Origin: Gammaproteobacteria bacterium
Lineage (GTDB): Bacteria; Pseudomonadota; Gammaproteobacteria; S012-40
Assembly (NCBI GenBank): GCA_029857925.1
Contig: JAOUGF010000057.1
Location: 1-9,118 of the forward strand
Reading direction: 5' to 3'
DNA: 9,118 nt
Notes under the pieces: generated by a model
The model's database searches: none
The model's input: the letters and a program-made list of their open reading frames with translations, nothing else
Told to the model about the DNA's origin: nothing
Part shown: positions 1 through 5,721 of the stretch, piece after piece
Layout: the number at the start of each line of letters is the position of its first letter
How positions within the stretch are numbered: position 1 is the first letter of the stretch
Position numbers and translations under genes: made by a program

Positions 1-142
1 AATTGTAAAACTCCCCCGCGACGTCGGCCCCCTACCTGGTGTCACAGGTACCTGGCAGCCCTCTACCGCAATACCCAAGTAAATATCTATGAAAATTAGA
101 TCAACTATAGATTGCGCGCAGGGTACGCCTTATTTAAATGCG
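1..142. other. Intergenic leader, no gene seen
   Basis: No protein gene is supported here. The first 60 bases are GC-rich and hold a short inverted repeat (annotated separately). Bases from about 56 to 175 are much more AT-rich than the rest of the window, as is common for a promoter region or the far end of a neighbouring operon. An ATG at 89 opens a 22-codon reading frame ending at 157, but it has no clear ribosome binding site, so I do not call it. The left edge may cut a gene or transcript lying further left, which cannot be judged from this window. Confidence 0.5.
33..55. repeat. Inverted repeat with overlapping direct repeat
   Basis: TACCTG at 33-38 and CAGGTA at 45-50 form a perfect 6-base inverted repeat around a 6-base spacer. 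ACCTGG also occurs twice in direct orientation (34-39 and 50-55). It could be an operator for a dimeric regulator or a small RNA hairpin. No T-run follows on either strand, so it is a poor terminator. The half-site spacing does not fit a LexA box. The function is unknown. Confidence 0.35.
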
Positions 143-172
143 TTAAGAAAAAACTAAGACTATTCCTATAAT
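143..172 (+). promoter_or_regulatory. Sigma-70-like promoter upstream of candidate small RNA
   Basis: A perfect -10 hexamer, TATAAT, lies at 167-172. A 4/6 match to the -35 element, TTAAGA, lies at 143-148 with an 18-base spacer. The surrounding sequence is AT-rich. The predicted start is near 179, exactly where the structured segment begins (GGGCCT at 179-184). No open reading frame follows on this strand, so the natural reading is a promoter for a non-coding RNA. Chance matches to TATAAT in AT-rich DNA are common, so this remains a prediction. Confidence 0.45.
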
Positions 173-178
173 TTTGTC

Positions 179-333
179 GGGCCTTAGTTGTCGCACCTCT
201 GCGACGCATTCCAAATCCAATAACAGGCCCAATTGACAGTCGTCGGCCTCATACGGCTGGCCGAACGACGGGAGGGGGAGCCGTGGGAAGGCCCCTTGCC
301 GGTGCGCGTGCACAGGCAAGGGGAGCTTCTTCT
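179..333 (+). ncRNA. Candidate structured small RNA, family unknown
   Basis: Reading the + strand as RNA gives a compact series of helices. GGGCCU (179-184) pairs with AGGCCC (225-230) and encloses a perfect 6-bp hairpin (190-195 with 200-205, loop CCUC). A 10-bp stem with one bulged A follows (239-248 with 259-269). Six bases of its loop (253-258, ACGGCU) are complementary to 279-284 (AGCCGU), the geometry of an H-type pseudoknot. A terminator-like hairpin closes the segment. A consensus -10 element sits just upstream. The 18-base stretch 270-287 carries three GGA triplets, a motif bound by CsrA/RsmA in other RNAs. I compared it by memory with 6S, 4.5S, tmRNA, RNase P RNA and common riboswitches and found no match. 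The structure could instead be part of the 3' end of the minus-strand transcript. The + orientation is favoured by the promoter and by a better U-tract after the last hairpin. Confidence 0.4.
288..333 (+). terminator. Long terminator-like hairpin, possibly bidirectional
   Basis: CCCCTTGCC at 292-300 pairs with GGCAAGGGG at 315-323 (9 bp). After one G·A mismatch the helix continues with GTGC/GCAC (302-305 with 310-313) around the tetraloop GCGT. A further AAG/CTT pairing (288-290 with 326-328) can extend the base. On the + strand it is followed by CTTCTTCT, a modest U-tract. On the minus strand it lies 27 bases past the stop codon of the 350-922 gene but is followed by a C-rich run, so termination in that direction would be weaker. 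It most likely ends the candidate small RNA and may also stop the hemB operon. Confidence 0.5.
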
Positions 334-349
334 AAAGATCATCCATCCG

Positions 350-922
350 CTATTGACGCGCGCTCGTCTGCCCTGCGGCGACCGATACTCGAAAATCCCG
401 TTCCGCCTTGATATCCCAATCAAAATAGTTCAGCGCAAATACCTGTTCGTTCGCGGTTTGGTAATTTGCCGTCACCAAGGTGCCGCCGTCCTCCCATTTA
501 ATATAACTGGTAGCGTTTTTTAAGTGATAGGTTTGCCCGCTTCCATACAGCGCGGAATACTCTTTACGCACTGCGGCCAGATCGCTGGATTCGACACCCA
601 ACCCAATATGGTACAGCCGGTTTTCGAAAAAAAAGAAATCCATACCGGCATTGTCACGCAGATCAGGCATCAACTGCCGCACCTGCGCCGCATTGAGGCT
701 CGCATACAATTCGCTATTCGCGCAATCTGTGCATCTTTGCGGCGTAACGCGCGCTACACGCGCAAATTCATCTACGGTCATCCGCAACTTGAACACGCCG
801 AGTGCACGCGGCAAGTCAGCACTACCGCCACCGGCCTCGGCCAGCGGCGCAAACAATAACATTGCAATTACAACACTACAGGCAACCAAACGCTCGTGTA
901 TAACACCCATGCACCTCTCCAT
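350..922 (-). CDS. Hypothetical exported protein, last gene of hemB operon
   Basis: I do not recognise the family. The 190-residue product begins with a likely Sec signal peptide: a hydrophobic stretch at about residues 12-28 ends in AEA-GG, predicting cleavage after residue 30. The mature part is about 160 residues with no further membrane segment, so it is probably periplasmic. It has one CxxC pair (Cys64, Cys67) that could form a disulphide, an aromatic FFFFENRLYHIG strand (96-107) and a later IKWEDGGTLV strand (141-150). This alternation of 'lGm..eE' helices and W.D strands resembles small periplasmic proteins of unknown function, but that is only an impression. A second in-frame ATG at 910 follows a GGAGAGG and gives a cleaner signal peptide, so the true start may be 910. 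It lies 40 bases after the hemB stop on the same strand with no visible promoter, which suggests cotranscription. Confidence 0.75.
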   Translation of the reverse strand: MERCMGVIHERLVACSVVIAMLLFAPLAEAGGGSADLPRALGVFKLRMTVDEFARVARVTPQRCTDCANSELYASLNAAQVRQLMPDLRDNAGMDFFFFENRLYHIGLGVESSDLAAVRKEYSALYGSGQTYHLKNATSYIKWEDGGTLVTANYQTANEQVFALNYFDWDIKAERDFRVSVAAGQTSARQ

Positions 923-962
923 CGACTGCGTTTTCCAAGAGAAACCTCCCTTGCCTACGCCG

Positions 963-1979
963 TTATACGTCCTTTTTCAACCACTGCGCGACCGTCTTCG
1001 CAAAATACGTTAAAATGCCATCGGCACCGGCGCGACGTATGCTCAGCAAGGATTCCAATATCACCGCTTTTTCGTTAAGCCAGCCTTTTTGCGCGGCGGC
1101 CATCAACATCGCATACTCACCACTGACCTGATAGACATAGGTCGGCGCGCCGAAGTGGTCCTTGACGCGGCGCACGATATCCAGATAAGGCATGCCGGGT
1201 TTGATCATCACCATGTCCGCGCCTTCCTCGAGATCCAATGCGACCTCGCGCAAGGCCTCGTCGCTGTTGGCGGGGTCCATTTGATAACTGTATTTGTTAC
1301 CGCCCGCCAAGTTGGCGGCGGAACCGACGGCATCTCGGAACGGCCCATAAAAGCTCGACGCGTATTTCGCCGAATAGGCCAAGATGCGCGTATGGATATG
1401 GCCGTGCTGTTCCAGCGCCGCGCGAATTTCACCGATACGCCCATCCATCATATCTGACGGTGCGACGACGTCCGCCCCCGCCTCTGCGTGGGACAGCGCT
1501 TGCTTGACCAGCACCGCGACGGTCTCGTCGTTCATCACATAGCCGCTGTCGTCGATCAGGCCGTCTTGCCCGTGTGTGGTAAACGGGTCGAGCGCGACGT
1601 CGGTGATGACGCCGAGTTGTGGAAATCGTTTTTTGAGTTCGCGTACCGCGCGTTGTGCGAGGCCGTCTGGATTGAAGGCCTCGCGCGCGTCCAACGTTTT
1701 TTGCCCTTGCGGCGTGACCGGAAATAAGGCCACCGCAGGCACTCCCAGACTCACCAAGCTGTCGGCCTCGCGCAATAACTCATCTATGCTCACACGCTCC
1801 ACGCCGGGCATAGAGGCGATAGGTTCGCGCTTATTTGCGCCTTCGAGCACAAACATCGGATAAATGAGCTGATCCACCGTCAACGTGTTCTCGCGCATTA
1901 AGCGGCGACTGAACTCGTCGCGGCGCATACGACGCATACGTACACGGGGATATTGCTGCGGCCAAAGCGGGGTCGTCAT
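963..1979 (-). CDS. hemB: Delta-aminolevulinic acid dehydratase (porphobilinogen synthase)
   Basis: HemB condenses two 5-aminolevulinate molecules to porphobilinogen, the first common step of haem, sirohaem and cobalamin synthesis; it is a cytoplasmic homo-octamer. The 338-residue protein is full length. The two Schiff-base lysines are visible: Lys205 in AYSAKYASSFYGPFRDA and Lys260 in MVMIKPGMPYLD, the same positions as in the Pseudomonas aeruginosa enzyme. The metal-site segment reads DVALDPFTTHGQDG (127-140). Its aspartates (127, 131, 139) replace the cysteines of the zinc-dependent type, so the enzyme should be of the Mg-stimulated class. The N-terminal arm is arginine-rich (MRRMRR at 15-20), as usual for this group. 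The start follows the adk stop by 15 bases on the same strand; its ribosome binding site (GAGAG, 8 bases away) is weak, which suggests coupling to adk. Confidence 0.97.
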   Translation of the reverse strand: MTTPLWPQQYPRVRMRRMRRDEFSRRLMRENTLTVDQLIYPMFVLEGANKREPIASMPGVERVSIDELLREADSLVSLGVPAVALFPVTPQGQKTLDAREAFNPDGLAQRAVRELKKRFPQLGVITDVALDPFTTHGQDGLIDDSGYVMNDETVAVLVKQALSHAEAGADVVAPSDMMDGRIGEIRAALEQHGHIHTRILAYSAKYASSFYGPFRDAVGSAANLAGGNKYSYQMDPANSDEALREVALDLEEGADMVMIKPGMPYLDIVRRVKDHFGAPTYVYQVSGEYAMLMAAAQKGWLNEKAVILESLLSIRRAGADGILTYFAKTVAQWLKKDV

Positions 1980-1994
1980 GGGAAAAGCTCTCGG

Positions 1995-2660
1995 TTATTT
2001 ACGTGTCTTAAATGGTAAAGGCGCGATGGTTTCACGCAGATGCGAAAACACCTCATCGACCTCGCCATTGCCTTTTACGGAATAAAATTTCTGTTGCTTG
2101 CGATAATGATCGGCAACCGGCGCGGTCTGCTCGGCATACACTTGCAGACGCTTTTTGACGGTATCTTCGGTGTCATCGGCACGTTGCAGAAGTTTTCCGC
2201 TGCATTTGTCGCATTTATCCGCGACCTTCGGTTTTGAAGAATAGATATTATAAATGGCGCCGCAAGATTCGCAACTGCGACGGCCGGTGATGCGCGCGAT
2301 GATATCCGCCGCCGGTACGTCGATCAACACCGCGCCGTGGATAGACCAGCCGAACATCGCCAGTAACGCGTCTAACGCCACCGCTTGATTGACGGTGCGC
2401 GGGAAACCGTCGAGGATAAAGCCGTTTTGCGCATCCTTTTGATTCAAACGATCTTTAATCAGGTCGATCACGATCTCGTCGGTGACCAACTGACCCGCTT
2501 CAATGATGGATTTGACTTTTTTCCCCAACGGGCTGCCTGCGGCGACAGCGGCACGCAACAAGTCTCCTGTGGAAATCTGCGGAACGTGGTAGGCCTCCAC
2601 CAACATCTTGGCCTGTGTCCCCTTGCCCGATCCGGGCGCTCCCAATAACACAATACGCAT
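1995..2660 (-). CDS. adk: Adenylate kinase, zinc-type long form
   Basis: Adk interconverts ATP, AMP and ADP in the cytoplasm and sets the adenylate energy charge. At 221 residues it is the long bacterial form. The P-loop GAPGSGKGT is at 7-15, STGDLLR (30-36) opens the AMP-binding region, and DGFPR is at 84-88. The LID domain (about 122-159) carries four cysteines in two CxxC pairs (130/133 and 150/153). These are the structural zinc ligands that replace the hydrogen-bonded His/Ser/Asp/Thr set of the E. coli enzyme. AGGAG lies 10 bases before the ATG. A good promoter lies upstream (-10 at 2696-2701), making adk the first gene of the run adk–hemB–exported protein. The divergent neighbour ppa removes pyrophosphate, so both sides of this gap serve nucleotide metabolism. 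Confidence 0.97.
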   Translation of the reverse strand: MRIVLLGAPGSGKGTQAKMLVEAYHVPQISTGDLLRAAVAAGSPLGKKVKSIIEAGQLVTDEIVIDLIKDRLNQKDAQNGFILDGFPRTVNQAVALDALLAMFGWSIHGAVLIDVPAADIIARITGRRSCESCGAIYNIYSSKPKVADKCDKCSGKLLQRADDTEDTVKKRLQVYAEQTAPVADHYRKQQKFYSVKGNGEVDEVFSHLRETIAPLPFKTRK

Positions 2661-2695
2661 AATCCTATTGCTCCTATGTGAAATCCAGACCAGCC

Positions 2696-2724
2696 ATTAT
2701 AGGGTGTGTGGGACGCGGTCACAA
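2696..2724 (-). promoter_or_regulatory. Sigma-70 promoter for adk–hemB
   Basis: On the minus strand a perfect TATAAT (complement of 2696-2701) is preceded by exactly 17 bases and then TTGTGA (complement of 2719-2724), a 4/6 match to the -35 consensus. It points to adk, whose ATG is at 2660, giving a leader of about 30 bases. This is the best-formed promoter in the window. Confidence 0.65.
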
Positions 2725-2777
2725 ACGCGGATGCCTGATGTGGGCATAGTATGTACTTATGCGCATATTGTTTCCCC

Positions 2778-2805
2778 TTATTTCCGCCCCCGAATCGCGT
2801 ATAAT
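2778..2805 (+). promoter_or_regulatory. Sigma-70 promoter for ppa
   Basis: A perfect TATAAT lies at 2800-2805 in the context GCGTATAATGC. The -35 region is poor: TTATTT at 2778-2783 with a 16-base spacer is the best candidate. The predicted start near 2812 leaves a leader of about 28 bases before the ppa ATG. The element overlaps an upstream in-frame ATG (2804), which supports placing the real ppa start further downstream at 2840. Confidence 0.55.
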
Positions 2806-2830
2806 GCACACAATCACGGTTATTTACTTT

Positions 2831-2836
2831 GAGGTG
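2831..2836 (+). promoter_or_regulatory. Ribosome binding site deciding the ppa start
   Basis: GAGGTG lies 3 to 5 bases before the ATG at 2840, depending on which bases are counted as paired. Two further in-frame ATGs upstream (2759 and 2804) lack such a site and fall before or inside the promoter, so 2840 is chosen. Confidence 0.7.
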
Positions 2837-2839
2837 TGT

Positions 2840-3400
2840 ATGATTTTAGATCGCGTCGGGGCCGGCAAGGACGTGCCCAATAACGTAAATGTCATTATCG
2901 AGGTTCCGGCATATAGCGCGCCGGTAAAATACGAGGTGGATAAAGACTCAGGCGCGATGTTTGTAGATCGCTTTATCGCGACGCCCATGCACTATCCGGC
3001 CAACTACGGGTATATCCCGCACACGTTGATGGACGATGGAGACCCCGCGGACATGCTGGTAATCACACCGTTTCCGTTGATGGCCGGTACCGTCGTGCGT
3101 TGCCGCCCGATCGCGATGTTGAACATGTCCGACGAATCCGGTCGCGATGAAAAGCTGGTCGGCGTGCCCATCACCAAGCTCACGACGTTATACAATAACA
3201 TAAATGATATCCATGACTTACATGAGCTGCAGGTGCAGCAGATCAAGCACTTTTTTGAGCATTACAAAGACTTGGAAAAGGGCAAATGGGTGCGCGTGGA
3301 AGATTGGGTCGGCGCTGAAGCCGCCAAGGCCGCGATCGTTGCCGCCGTAGAGCGTGCGAAGGTGGCGAACAAGGCCAAGCATCACCATAGTACCCCATGA
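2840..3400 (+). CDS. ppa: Inorganic pyrophosphatase, family I
   Basis: This cytoplasmic enzyme hydrolyses pyrophosphate to phosphate and so drives nucleic-acid and protein synthesis forward. The 186-residue protein matches the usual family I length. All expected active-site residues are visible, each one position later than in E. coli: Glu21, Lys30, Glu32, Arg44, Tyr52, Tyr56, Asp66/Asp68/Asp71 in DGDPADML, Asp98, Asp103, Lys105, Tyr142 and Lys143. The signature has Ala70 where a larger aliphatic residue is normal, a mild deviation. The tail ends in KAKHHHSTP, a natural three-histidine run. The start is set by the GAGGTG site and by the promoter that overlaps the upstream ATGs. ppa stands alone: adk is divergent, and the DksA-like gene converges on it after a hairpin at 3409-3435. 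Confidence 0.97.
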   Translation: MILDRVGAGKDVPNNVNVIIEVPAYSAPVKYEVDKDSGAMFVDRFIATPMHYPANYGYIPHTLMDDGDPADMLVITPFPLMAGTVVRCRPIAMLNMSDESGRDEKLVGVPITKLTTLYNNINDIHDLHELQVQQIKHFFEHYKDLEKGKWVRVEDWVGAEAAKAAIVAAVERAKVANKAKHHHSTP

Positions 3401-3408
3401 TGACATAT

Positions 3409-3435
3409 CTCGAGGCGGACAGCTTCCGCCCCGAG
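3409..3435. terminator. Hairpin between convergent ppa and DksA-like gene
   Basis: CTCGAGGCGGA (3409-3419) pairs with TCCGCCCCGAG (3425-3435) through 10 base pairs and one A·C mismatch, with a 5-base loop. It fills most of the 40-base gap between two converging genes, the expected place for a shared terminator. Neither side has a T-run, so it is not a classical intrinsic terminator. It may stop transcription inefficiently or protect RNA 3' ends. Confidence 0.45.
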
Positions 3436-3440
3436 GTAAC

Positions 3441-3836
3441 TTACATCGACGGCGTAGTACCCCCGACATGGGTCTTTTCGTGATGCGCCTGACAGTTTAT
3501 GCACATCTGTGCATGGGGCATCACGCGTAGGCGCTCAAATAGGATCTCGCCGCCGCAATGGGTACACAAGCCATAACCGCCCGTGCGCATTTCTTGCATC
3601 GCATGCTCAACGGCGCGTAATTCTTTAATTTCGGTATCGAGTTGGCGCAGATCGAGATCCACTAAGAGATCCGCCACCGATGCATCGCCCGCGTCATGCA
3701 CCTGGCCCGCGAGCTCGGCATAGCGACCGCCCTGCGAACGACGCAGTTCATCTTGCACCAGCTGTCGCAATTCGGCCTGCCGACGTTGTAGTTGCACACG
3801 TAGCGTGTTAGTTTGATCGGAGCTTAAGGGGGACAT
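3441..3836 (-). CDS. Short TraR/DksA-family zinc-finger regulator
   Basis: Proteins of this family bind RNA polymerase in its secondary channel and, often with ppGpp, change promoter choice. The 131-residue product has a helical, probably coiled-coil N-terminal part (about 6-83) and a C4 zinc finger, C-x2-C-x17-C-x2-C (Cys91, 94, 112, 115). At the coiled-coil tip DAGDAS (48-53) stands where DksA has DxxDxA; the two aspartates are kept but the final residue is serine. It is shorter than classical DksA (about 150), so I give no symbol. The start at 3836 is chosen for its strong AAGGAG site. An upstream in-frame ATG at 3908 would add 24 residues, overlap the divergent gene's leader and lack a site. 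A weak extended -10 (TGTTACACT, complement of 3871-3879) may be its promoter. Confidence 0.88.
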   Translation of the reverse strand: MSPLSSDQTNTLRVQLQRRQAELRQLVQDELRRSQGGRYAELAGQVHDAGDASVADLLVDLDLRQLDTEIKELRAVEHAMQEMRTGGYGLCTHCGGEILFERLRVMPHAQMCINCQAHHEKTHVGGTTPSM

Positions 3837-3842
3837 CGTAAT

Positions 3843-3848
3843 CTCCTT
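3843..3848 (-). promoter_or_regulatory. Ribosome binding site deciding the DksA-like start
   Basis: The complement reads AAGGAG, six bases before the ATG at 3836. It is one of the strongest sites in the window and favours 3836 over the upstream ATG at 3908. Confidence 0.75.
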
Positions 3849-3926
3849 GCAGGTGTAGTGCCTAGTATTCAGTGTAACAGATTCGGATTCGCTTAGACCG
3901 TTATGCATTCACAACAAGGTATCGGC

Positions 3927-4880
3927 ATGTCTACGCATACCCTACACCCCGCGCCCACGGGCCACCACGCGCACGCACATAACCCTACACACGCGCATGG
4001 CCACGATCACCATGGCACCAGCAAACGCTTGATTTTTGCGTTAATTCTCACGCTCGTGTTTGCCGTTGTCGAGGCGCTGGGGGGCTGGTTGGCAGACTCC
4101 TTGGCGCTGCTCGGGGACGCCGGGCACATGGTGTCGGACGCCTCCGCACTGGGACTGGCGGCACTTGGTGCATGGCTGGCCAAACGCCCCCCGACACTAC
4201 GCCATTCCTACGGGCTGTTACGCGCCGAGGTGCTCACCGCCCTTATTAACGGTGCATTGTTGTTGGTCGTCGCGGGTAATCTTGCGTGGCATGCGATCCA
4301 ACGCCTGTCCGCCCCGCATGACATCAACGCGGTGTTGACGATGGGGATCGCGGCGCTTGGATTGGTCGTCAATATCGTCGTCGCGCGGGCACTGCACGGC
4401 GATGCACATGATCTCAATTTGCAGGGGGCGTGGTTGCACGTGATGGGTGATCTGCTGGGCTCTGTTGCGGCCTTGATCAGCGGCGCGGTCGTCTATTTCT
4501 ATGGCTGGATGTGGATGGACCCGCTATTGTCGTTGTTGATTTGTGTTTTGATCGGGTTTTCTAGTATAAACTTATTGCGCGATGTCACCGCTGTGGTATT
4601 GGAGGGCGTGCCCGCGCACCTGCAATTGGATCAAGTAGGCTATGCAATGGCGGCGGTAGAAGGTGTGCATTCTGTGCACGACTTGCATATCTGGACGCTG
4701 GGCGCCCAGCAAGTGATGCTGTCCGCCCATGTCGTGGTCGCAGATCTGGCGCAGTGGCCGACTACGCTAGCACGCCTGACCCAGTTGCTGCATGCACAAT
4801 ACGCGATCGCACACATCACGCTGCAACCCGAGCTAGGCGCCCGCATCGTTTGGCACGCCGGGCCAAAAAACTCCAATTAA
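3927..4880 (+). CDS. Cation diffusion facilitator, ZitB/CzcD-like zinc exporter
   Basis: This is an inner-membrane antiporter that expels divalent metal, most likely Zn(II), in exchange for protons. The 317-residue product shows the full CDF plan. A histidine-rich N-terminus has 11 His within residues 4-29. Six membrane segments follow at about 33-53, 57-83, 101-125, 134-156, 165-192 and 196-216, then a cytoplasmic domain from about 220 to 317. The transport-site residues are the zinc-type set: His67 and Asp71 in DAGHMVSD (segment 2), and His171 and Asp175 in HVMGD (segment 5). HSVHDLHIWTLG (248-259) marks the C-terminal domain. ATG 3927 is preferred over ATG 3903 because AAGG lies 7 bases before it. 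dapF begins 8 bases after its stop, so the two are probably cotranscribed. The exact metal cannot be read from the sequence. Confidence 0.93.
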   Translation: MSTHTLHPAPTGHHAHAHNPTHAHGHDHHGTSKRLIFALILTLVFAVVEALGGWLADSLALLGDAGHMVSDASALGLAALGAWLAKRPPTLRHSYGLLRAEVLTALINGALLLVVAGNLAWHAIQRLSAPHDINAVLTMGIAALGLVVNIVVARALHGDAHDLNLQGAWLHVMGDLLGSVAALISGAVVYFYGWMWMDPLLSLLICVLIGFSSINLLRDVTAVVLEGVPAHLQLDQVGYAMAAVEGVHSVHDLHIWTLGAQQVMLSAHVVVADLAQWPTTLARLTQLLHAQYAIAHITLQPELGARIVWHAGPKNSN

Positions 4881-4888
4881 GAGGCGAT

Positions 4889-5719
4889 ATGCTATTAAAA
4901 TTCTCAAAAATGCACGGCTTAGGCAATGATTTCATGGTCATTGACGCCGTGAGCCAGGACGTACACCTTGCCGCCGAGCAGATTCGCGCCTTTGCAAATC
5001 GGCGCTTTGGCGTGGGTTTCGACCAACTATTATTGGTAGAACCCGCGCCTAACGCCGAGGTTGATTTCCGCTATCGCATTTTCAATGCGGATGGCGGCGA
5101 GGTGGAGCAGTGCGGCAACGGCGCACGTTGTTTTGCGGTCTTTGTGCGACGCCACGGTCTTTCGACGCGGCCGGAATTGCGTGTAGCGACGACAGCCGGC
5201 AATATCGTGCTGACAATTGAAAAGAATGACGAGGTTACCGTCAATATGGGTGTGCCGGACTTCGCACCGGACAAAATCCCGTTTGACGCGCCGCAACGCG
5301 CACATCATTATCCCTTAGACATCAATGGACACACCGTGCAGATCGGCGCCGTGTCCATTGGCAACCCGCACGCCGTCACGCGTGTCGACGATGTGGCGCT
5401 TGCGCCCGTCGCGCAGTGGGGCCCATTAATCGAATCGCACACACGCTTTCCGCGGCGCGTGAACGCGGGTTTTATGCAGGTGGTGGACCGCAGGCACGTG
5501 CGCCTGCGCGTGTATGAACGCGGCGCAGGCGAGACCTTGGCCTGTGGAACGGGGGCCTGCGCGGCCGTAGTAGTGGGGCGAGCACAAGGTTTGCTAGAAG
5601 AACGAGTAGAGGTGACGCTGCCGGGTGGGCAATTGCGCATCCGTTGGCAGGGCGAAGGACATCCTGTATGGATGACCGGGCCCGCCACTCATGTATTCGA
5701 TGCGACGATAGAGGTGTAA
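4889..5719 (+). CDS. dapF: Diaminopimelate epimerase
   Basis: DapF converts LL- to meso-diaminopimelate in the cytoplasm without a cofactor, supplying peptidoglycan cross-links and lysine. At 276 residues it is full length and keeps both catalytic cysteines: Cys75 in EQCGNGARC and Cys219 in ACGTGACA, placed as in the two-base mechanism of the family. The N-terminus MLLKFSKMHGLGNDF is the typical family start and fixes the ATG at 4889, although the frame is open further upstream inside the CDF gene. The ribosome binding site AAGAGG overlaps the CDF stop codon. The next gene (DUF484) begins 2 bases after the dapF stop, giving the usual gammaproteobacterial dapF–DUF484–xerC order. The association with xerC is conserved but its functional reason is not established. 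Confidence 0.97.
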   Translation: MLLKFSKMHGLGNDFMVIDAVSQDVHLAAEQIRAFANRRFGVGFDQLLLVEPAPNAEVDFRYRIFNADGGEVEQCGNGARCFAVFVRRHGLSTRPELRVATTAGNIVLTIEKNDEVTVNMGVPDFAPDKIPFDAPQRAHHYPLDINGHTVQIGAVSIGNPHAVTRVDDVALAPVAQWGPLIESHTRFPRRVNAGFMQVVDRRHVRLRVYERGAGETLACGTGACAAVVVGRAQGLLEERVEVTLPGGQLRIRWQGEGHPVWMTGPATHVFDATIEV

Positions 5720-5721
5720 GC

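Noticed and set aside
33..50. A LexA (SOS) box
   Set aside because: The CTG...CAG spacing is 6 rather than the 10 bases of the gammaproteobacterial CTGT-N8-ACAG box.
89..157. A 22-codon reading frame on the + strand starting MKIRSTIDC
   Set aside because: No ribosome binding site, very short, and it lies in an AT-rich block where such frames arise by chance; it also overlaps the predicted RNA promoter.
233..523. A 96-codon open frame on the + strand overlapping the end of the exported-protein gene
   Set aside because: It runs through the predicted RNA helices and then antisense to the supported minus-strand gene, has no recognisable domain and no ribosome binding site.
2744..2767. A dif-like XerC half-site: the complement holds TGCGCATAA, close to the XerC arm of chromosomal dif sites
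   Set aside because: The centre and the XerD arm, normally the better conserved half, do not match even with a one-base gap, so the likeness is probably chance despite xerC being nearby.
2759..2839. An N-terminal extension of ppa by 27 residues from an upstream ATG
   Set aside because: It would include the promoter -10, lacks a ribosome binding site and has no counterpart in the family; 2840 has GAGGTG and gives the normal length.
3380..3400. Three histidine codons at the end of ppa suggesting an engineered tag
   Set aside because: Only three histidines followed by STP in natural context, with no vector sequence; a native tail is the simpler reading.
3837..3908. A 24-residue N-terminal extension of the DksA-like protein
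   Set aside because: The ATG at 3908 has no ribosome binding site, whereas AAGGAG precedes the ATG at 3836; the extension is also unlike family N-termini.
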